Positions 5,848-9,986 of a DNA stretch of 9,986 nucleotides are shown here, in pieces (position 1 is the first letter of the stretch; each line of letters starts with the position of its first letter). Below the pieces are notes generated by a model. The model was given only the letters and a program-made list of their open reading frames with translations, was not told where the DNA came from and did not search any database. The stretch is from Acidobacteriota bacterium (GTDB lineage: Bacteria; Acidobacteriota; Vicinamibacteria; Vicinamibacterales; JAFNAJ01). The stretch is taken from NCBI GenBank assembly GCA_017860085.1, contig JAFNAJ010000061.1, positions 1 to 9,986 on the forward strand, in the 5' to 3' direction. The position numbers were made by a program, and so were the translations under genes.

Positions 5848-8175
5848 TCAGAATCGCACGAGACGGGTGAGCTTGATCGCGACGCTGCGATGCTGGAGGA
5901 ACGGGATGCCGGGACCGTCGGTATCGCGCCCCTCGCTGTAGACCACGAACAGATCGCTGCCGGGCCGGTACTCCCAGCGCAAGCGGAGGCTCCCGCCAAG
6001 CGCCTGGTCCTGGGAATTCTGCTGGACGAGCGCACTCACCGCCACCCGCGGCGTCAGCGTCATCGTCGTCCGCACGCTGTAGAGCTGGAGCGTGTCGTCA
6101 CCGTAGGGCGTGTCCACCCAGTTGAGCGCGATCGTGGGCTCGAGCGACAGCCGTGACGTGACCTCGACGCGCCCGCGGAAGCGCGCCTCGGTGCGATCGC
6201 CGTCGTAGAAGCCGCCGCGCTGAACGGCAACGCGGCCCGTGACGCGGCGTTGGGGTCCCAGCTCGTAGGCCATGCGCAGGTTGCTGAAACGGTACGACCC
6301 GACGGGAATGTCGAGCTTGTCGGTCAACTCGAACGTCTCGCGCAGCACTTCGATGCTGTGCTCGGCGCCGACGCTGAAGCGATCGCCGTTCTGGAACTCG
6401 AGGCTGCCAAACAGCTGCGCCTGCTGGGTCTCGAGCTGGAAGTCGCTGTTGGTGATGTACTCGAAGCTCGGTTCGAGGCCCCACTTGCGCAGCACCTTGC
6501 TGTTGGAGGGTCTCGGGCTGAAGCGTCCCCCGACGTAGCTGCGCTTGAAGTCCTCGCGGCGCAGGAAGCCGACCTCCGGGTTGAAGGCGTCGCCGACGCT
6601 CAGGTACTCGAGCTGCAGCCCGTAGCGATCGGCGTCGTAGTTCACCTCGCCCCGATAGCTGGTGTCGTCACCGTCGAGCCCCTCGCTCGCGCTCCGGGCC
6701 ACGTAGGCGTTCACGAAGAGGTTCTCGTAGAACGCGAAGTACGCGTCCGCGCCGACCACCGTGTTCGCGCCGGTCACCACCTCGCCATCCGAGCGATACG
6801 TGACCAGGGCCCCGATGCTGCTCCGGCGCAGGATGTCGCGCTTCACGCGCGCCACGGTGAAGTCGGTGGTGGGTAGTCCAAGCGCCTGGCTCTGGTCCTG
6901 ACGGATCTGCAGCAGGCCCAGGGTGTAGGGTCCCGCCCTGCCCGTGAGGCGCGCGCCCCAGTCGATGCCGAGAACGGCCTCGTTCTCTTCCGACAGGCCG
7001 ATGCGCCGGCTGAAGAACAGGACCGGGGTGTCGCTCGGTGGGCCTCCCCCGCCGCCATACCCACCGCCCCCCTGCGCGCCGCCGAAGGTGAAGATGCCCT
7101 GCCCCTCGAGGAAGAACTCGCGCTTCTCTGGGAAGAACACGTCGAAGCGCGTCAGGTTCACTTGCGTCTCGTCTTCCTCCACCTGGGCGAAGTCGGTGTT
7201 CAGCGTGAAGTCGGCCACGAGCCCGCGCGTGATCGAGGCCTTCACGTCGAACCCGAGCTTCCCGTCGAGATCGTTCGTCACCGAGGGTTCCAGCTCGAGG
7301 TCGGTGGTGGTCATCCCGAGGGCGTAGGGCTTGACCTCGAGGGGCCGGGCGCTGCCGCCCACCTCGAGGCCGACGAGCGTCGCCGCCAGCGAGACCCTCG
7401 TGATGCCACGCGGCCCCGCCGACGCCGGGATGCGCGTGAGGTACGACAGCTCGTTCCTGGCCTGGACGATTCGCCGAAGGCCAATCCCCCACACCTGCTG
7501 CCCACCCGCGGGAAACCGGAGCGACTTGAAGGGGATCACGATCTCCACCGTCCAGCCGCCGTCGAACCGGCCCGGGCGTGCATCCCACACGGTGTTCCAG
7601 TCGCGGTTGATGCTGGCCCCCTCGTCGGTGACCTGCGAGTCGAAGAGGCCGCCCACCGGGTTGGTGTGGAACAGGAAACCGTTGCGCCGGTCGTGAAACG
7701 TGTCGAGGATGACGCCGAAGTTGTCGTTGCGGAAGATGTTCTGGCCATCGCGACGCATGTCGTTGGCCACGAGGCGGAGAGTGGGGTCCTGCCAGCAGCG
7801 CGCCGAGATGTAGATCGACGAGTCGTCGAAGAAGACCCACGCCTCGGTGCGCTCTGTGGCGGCCTCGCCCTCGTGCGGCTCCTGCTGGACGAAGTCGCCG
7901 AACGACCGCACCGTCTGGTAGACCGGTTCGTCGAGCCTGCCATCGACGATCAGCTTCTCGGAGAGGCGCGTGGCCCTGACCGTGACGCGACCCGCGCTGT
8001 CGCGCGCAACCACCTCGGGCTCGACCGGCACGGGAACCGACTCGCCGTCGGCGGAAGCCGAAGGCGCGAGCAAGGCTGGCTGGGCCAGGACGGGAGCGAC
8101 CCGCGCCACGGTCAGCACAATGGCGGCCAGCAGGCAGAGGCACCCGCGGCGGGTGCGTGCCGTCGAGTTGCTCAC
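5848..8175 (-). CDS. Exported CBM9-like/DUF5916 outer-membrane barrel protein
   Basis: A 775-residue protein starting at GTG 8175. Residues 1-31 are a signal peptide (T-R-R, a hydrophobic core from 12, V-L-A before Q32), which supports this start although the frame stays open far upstream. Residues about 70-260 are a carbohydrate-binding family 9-like beta-sandwich: K-L-I-V-D-G-R-L-D-E-P-V-Y (74-86), N-D-N-F (150-153), G-G-W-T-V-E-I-V-I-P-F (206-216). Residues about 275-775 are DUF5916, with the hallmark F-F-P-E-K-R-E-F-F-L-E-G (347-358), then a glycine-rich loop (365-378) and many alternating strands. The last residue is Phe, as in proteins inserted by the BAM machinery, so an outer-membrane barrel is likely. 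No ribosome binding site is visible; its start overlaps the hydrolase stop. The role is unknown: ligand binding, transport or surface attachment are inferences. The family is abundant in Acidobacteriota and Bacteroidota. Confidence 0.9.
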   Translation of the reverse strand: MSNSTARTRRGCLCLLAAIVLTVARVAPVLAQPALLAPSASADGESVPVPVEPEVVARDSAGRVTVRATRLSEKLIVDGRLDEPVYQTVRSFGDFVQQEPHEGEAATERTEAWVFFDDSSIYISARCWQDPTLRLVANDMRRDGQNIFRNDNFGVILDTFHDRRNGFLFHTNPVGGLFDSQVTDEGASINRDWNTVWDARPGRFDGGWTVEIVIPFKSLRFPAGGQQVWGIGLRRIVQARNELSYLTRIPASAGPRGITRVSLAATLVGLEVGGSARPLEVKPYALGMTTTDLELEPSVTNDLDGKLGFDVKASITRGLVADFTLNTDFAQVEEDETQVNLTRFDVFFPEKREFFLEGQGIFTFGGAQGGGGYGGGGGPPSDTPVLFFSRRIGLSEENEAVLGIDWGARLTGRAGPYTLGLLQIRQDQSQALGLPTTDFTVARVKRDILRRSSIGALVTYRSDGEVVTGANTVVGADAYFAFYENLFVNAYVARSASEGLDGDDTSYRGEVNYDADRYGLQLEYLSVGDAFNPEVGFLRREDFKRSYVGGRFSPRPSNSKVLRKWGLEPSFEYITNSDFQLETQQAQLFGSLEFQNGDRFSVGAEHSIEVLRETFELTDKLDIPVGSYRFSNLRMAYELGPQRRVTGRVAVQRGGFYDGDRTEARFRGRVEVTSRLSLEPTIALNWVDTPYGDDTLQLYSVRTTMTLTPRVAVSALVQQNSQDQALGGSLRLRWEYRPGSDLFVVYSEGRDTDGPGIPFLQHRSVAIKLTRLVRF
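8172..8175 (-). other. GTGA stop/start overlap coupling hydrolase to barrel gene
   Basis: On the minus strand the barrel's GTG (8175-8173) and the hydrolase's TGA (8174-8172) share bases as GTGA. With no Shine-Dalgarno sequence ahead of the GTG, ribosomes finishing the hydrolase probably re-initiate here. This implies co-translation from one message. Confidence 0.8.
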
Positions 8176-9950
8176 GGCCGCTGGCCCATCACCGGCAGCA
8201 CGATTCTGGACGGGTGCTCCGCATCGTGGTGGATCGTGATTGTCGCTCGGCGGGTCTCGCCCGACTCGGCGGTCTCGCGCAGGCCCGTCTGCAGGTTGCG
8301 CGAGAAGTGCGGGAAGAACGTCGCCGAGAGTAGTACGCGGACGCGGTGGCCCCGCGTGAAGGCGTTGCCGGTGATGAGGTTGCGCAGCTCGAGGGCGTAG
8401 ACGCGGCCCGGGTCGAGCAGTTGGCGCGTGCCTGGCTCGCGTGCGCTGGCGCGCAGCACGTCGAGCCCGGGGCTCATGAGGTTGAGTGCCCGGCCGTCGG
8501 GTCCGACGTCGTAGAGCTTCACCCACAGATCCGTGTCGGGCGCGTCGCACGAGAGGTGAATCGTCGCGGTGATGTGGCCCACCGCCTCGAGATCCCGATC
8601 GAGGGGGGCCGTCTCCCACACCAGGACGTCCGGCCGGTGCGCCAGGGCCGCGTAGTCGTGCGGCCCGGTGTTGGCCTCGTGCGGGTCGGTGACCGGGTCT
8701 GCCGGGTTGGAGACGAAGGCGCTCCTGCCGCCGGGCTGCGCGGGCGGCGTTGGTGCCAGCGTGCCGGGCTGCCCTTCCCGCGCGGCGCTGGCCAGGTAGA
8801 GCGTCTGCGTCTCGGTGCCTGGCAGCGGCCATGCGCTGGCCTCGCGCCAGCGATTCGCGCCCATCACGAAAGCCCTGACGCGCGGCTCGCCCTCGACGCC
8901 GTTGTCGATTCCTCGCACGTACCGGTCCATCCACCGGAGGACGAGCTCGTCGTAGTCGATGACGGAGGTGGGACCGAAATCGCGGTCGCCGGCCTTCGTG
9001 TCTTCTGGCCCGGGAATACCGTGCACCCACGGGCCCATCACGAGCCTCGTCCGAGGGTCGGCGTCGGCACGGCGCGCCGCGATCAGGCCCGTGAAGTTCG
9101 TGGTCGCACCCTCGGGTCCGTACGTCTCGTCGTGCCAGCCCGAGAGGTTGAGCACGGCCGCCGTCACCCGGTCGTACTTGTCGCGCAGATCGATCGCGTC
9201 CCACCACGCGTCCTCGGGTGGATGCGACAGCCACTGGTAGTACCACGGCGCGGTGTCGCGCAGCTCGGCCATCGCGCTCAGGGGCAGCGTGCGTTGCATC
9301 CGGTCTCTCGTCGCGTCCCACGCGGTCGCGGCCTCCTTGCGGGTCCGCGGCCCCTCGAGGTTCTTGCGCACCCTGGCATCCGGCGAGATGTTGAACCACG
9401 CCCAGGCGATCCACGAGCCGTCGAAGAGACCGCCCGAGTAGATGAAGTTGCGCGGCGTCGAGAAGGTCATGGCGGGCGCCATCGCCTTCAGGTGCGGCGG
9501 CTGCTCGATCGCAGCGAGCCACTGCACGGCGCCGGGGTACGACAGGCCGAAGGTGCCAATCTCGCCCGTCGACCAAGGCTGTCGCGCGGCCCACTCGATC
9601 GTGTCGTAACCGTCGTGGCGCTCCTGGAAGTAGGGGTTGAACTCCCCGCCCGAGTCGTAGCGCCCGCGAACGTCCTGCGACACCACCGCGTAGCCGCGCG
9701 CGAGCGCCTTGCGGAAGATCGAATCCTCGGTGAGGTCGCGACCACGCCCATAAGGGGTGCGGTACACCAGCGTCGGGAATCGCCCCTCGCGACTCGGACG
9801 CCACACGTCGGCGATGAGCGTGACACCGTCGCGCATCGGGACGGCGACGCGGGGCTCATGGACGAGGTCACCTGGGCCCGGTGTCTGGCCGGAGAGAGCC
9901 AGAGCCCCCGCCGTTGCCAGTGCAAAGCTGAGCAGGAGTGTGCGCCTCAT
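8172..9950 (-). CDS. Exported CocE/NonD-family (S15) alpha/beta hydrolase
   Basis: A 592-residue hydrolase of the CocE/NonD, X-Pro dipeptidyl-peptidase-like (S15) superfamily, which cleaves esters or amides (cocaine esterase, glutaryl-7-ACA acylase and PepX relatives). Residues 1-21 are a signal peptide (M-R-R then a hydrophobic core, L-S-G before Q22), so the enzyme acts in the periplasm or outside. The catalytic domain (about 35-350) has P-M-R-D-G-V-x-L near 38-45, R-T-P-Y-G at 64-68 (Y67 is the likely oxyanion helper), nucleophile S137 in G-L-S-Y-P-G, D274 in G-W-H-D-E, and H310 in G-P-W-V-H-G. Spacing agrees with CocE. Residues about 400-585 are the C-terminal jelly-roll domain. Length is normal. 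Substrate is undetermined; peptide or ester cleavage are both possible. The ATG at 9950 gives an intact signal peptide; its ribosome binding site is weak. It is first in a two-gene unit with the barrel. Confidence 0.94.
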   Translation of the reverse strand: MRRTLLLSFALATAGALALSGQTPGPGDLVHEPRVAVPMRDGVTLIADVWRPSREGRFPTLVYRTPYGRGRDLTEDSIFRKALARGYAVVSQDVRGRYDSGGEFNPYFQERHDGYDTIEWAARQPWSTGEIGTFGLSYPGAVQWLAAIEQPPHLKAMAPAMTFSTPRNFIYSGGLFDGSWIAWAWFNISPDARVRKNLEGPRTRKEAATAWDATRDRMQRTLPLSAMAELRDTAPWYYQWLSHPPEDAWWDAIDLRDKYDRVTAAVLNLSGWHDETYGPEGATTNFTGLIAARRADADPRTRLVMGPWVHGIPGPEDTKAGDRDFGPTSVIDYDELVLRWMDRYVRGIDNGVEGEPRVRAFVMGANRWREASAWPLPGTETQTLYLASAAREGQPGTLAPTPPAQPGGRSAFVSNPADPVTDPHEANTGPHDYAALAHRPDVLVWETAPLDRDLEAVGHITATIHLSCDAPDTDLWVKLYDVGPDGRALNLMSPGLDVLRASAREPGTRQLLDPGRVYALELRNLITGNAFTRGHRVRVLLSATFFPHFSRNLQTGLRETAESGETRRATITIHHDAEHPSRIVLPVMGQRP

Positions 9951-9986
9951 GGCCGAACAGCCTACACCGCCCGCGTGCTGTCGGCG
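9951..9986. other. Upstream edge of the hydrolase gene
   Basis: These last 36 bases precede the hydrolase start on the minus strand and should hold part of its leader or promoter. I see no clear -10 or -35 box and only a weak ribosome binding site. The upstream neighbour lies outside the window. Confidence 0.3.

Noticed and set aside
7162..8400. Plus-strand open frame opposite the barrel gene and the hydrolase end
   Set aside because: It crosses the boundary of two well-supported genes and shows no domain or ribosome binding site.
8176..9804. In-frame open extension upstream of the barrel protein, which would make a 1318-residue fusion
   Set aside because: The extension overlaps the CocE/NonD hydrolase in another frame of the same strand. 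Its translation is Arg/Ala/Pro-rich low-complexity sequence without domain motifs. The signal peptide right after GTG 8175 and the GTGA overlap mark the true start.
1..9986. CRISPR array, tRNA, rRNA, insertion sequence or phage genes
   Set aside because: I looked for regularly spaced direct repeats, cloverleaf-like sequences, terminal inverted repeats and transposase or integrase motifs, and found none I could support.

Overview
The DNA is strongly GC-rich (roughly two thirds by eye), with GC-rich third codon positions and long open frames on both strands. The gene set is that of a Gram-negative bacterium with an outer membrane: exported enzymes whose signal peptides are predicted to be cut just before Gln, a DUF5916 outer-membrane barrel, a CocE/NonD hydrolase and an exported methyltransferase. 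This combination is common in Acidobacteriota, especially Vicinamibacteria, and that is my best guess. Gemmatimonadota or another high-GC environmental phylum cannot be excluded. No rRNA or other marker gene is present to settle it.

Layout from left to right. At the left edge is the first dozen codons of a leftward gene that looks like the start of a signal peptide. Divergent from it is a complete aldo/keto reductase (+). It converges on a signal-peptide-bearing class I SAM-dependent methyltransferase (-), with a GC hairpin between them. A divergent intergenic region of about 100 bp then separates the methyltransferase from three rightward genes: an aldehyde dehydrogenase, a small DUF1232 protein and an SDR/DUF2867 fusion protein. 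The first two are tightly coupled, with the ribosome binding site of the second overlapping the stop of the first. The third follows 52 bp later and may share the transcript.

The right 40% is a leftward two-gene unit. It begins with an exported CocE/NonD-family alpha/beta hydrolase at the right end. Its stop overlaps the GTG start of a 775-residue secreted protein with an N-terminal CBM9-like domain and a DUF5916 barrel (GTGA overlap). The pair suggests linked cell-envelope functions: a periplasmic or secreted acyl/peptidyl hydrolase and an outer-membrane barrel. The barrel converges on the SDR gene, and an 18-bp perfect palindrome lies at that junction.

The window is densely coding: the longest non-coding stretch is about 120 bp. 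I see no mobile element, CRISPR array, tRNA, rRNA or phage gene. It reads as ordinary chromosomal metabolic and envelope genes. The points most worth a second look are the exported methyltransferase, the translationally coupled hydrolase and barrel pair, and two palindromic elements at gene ends.
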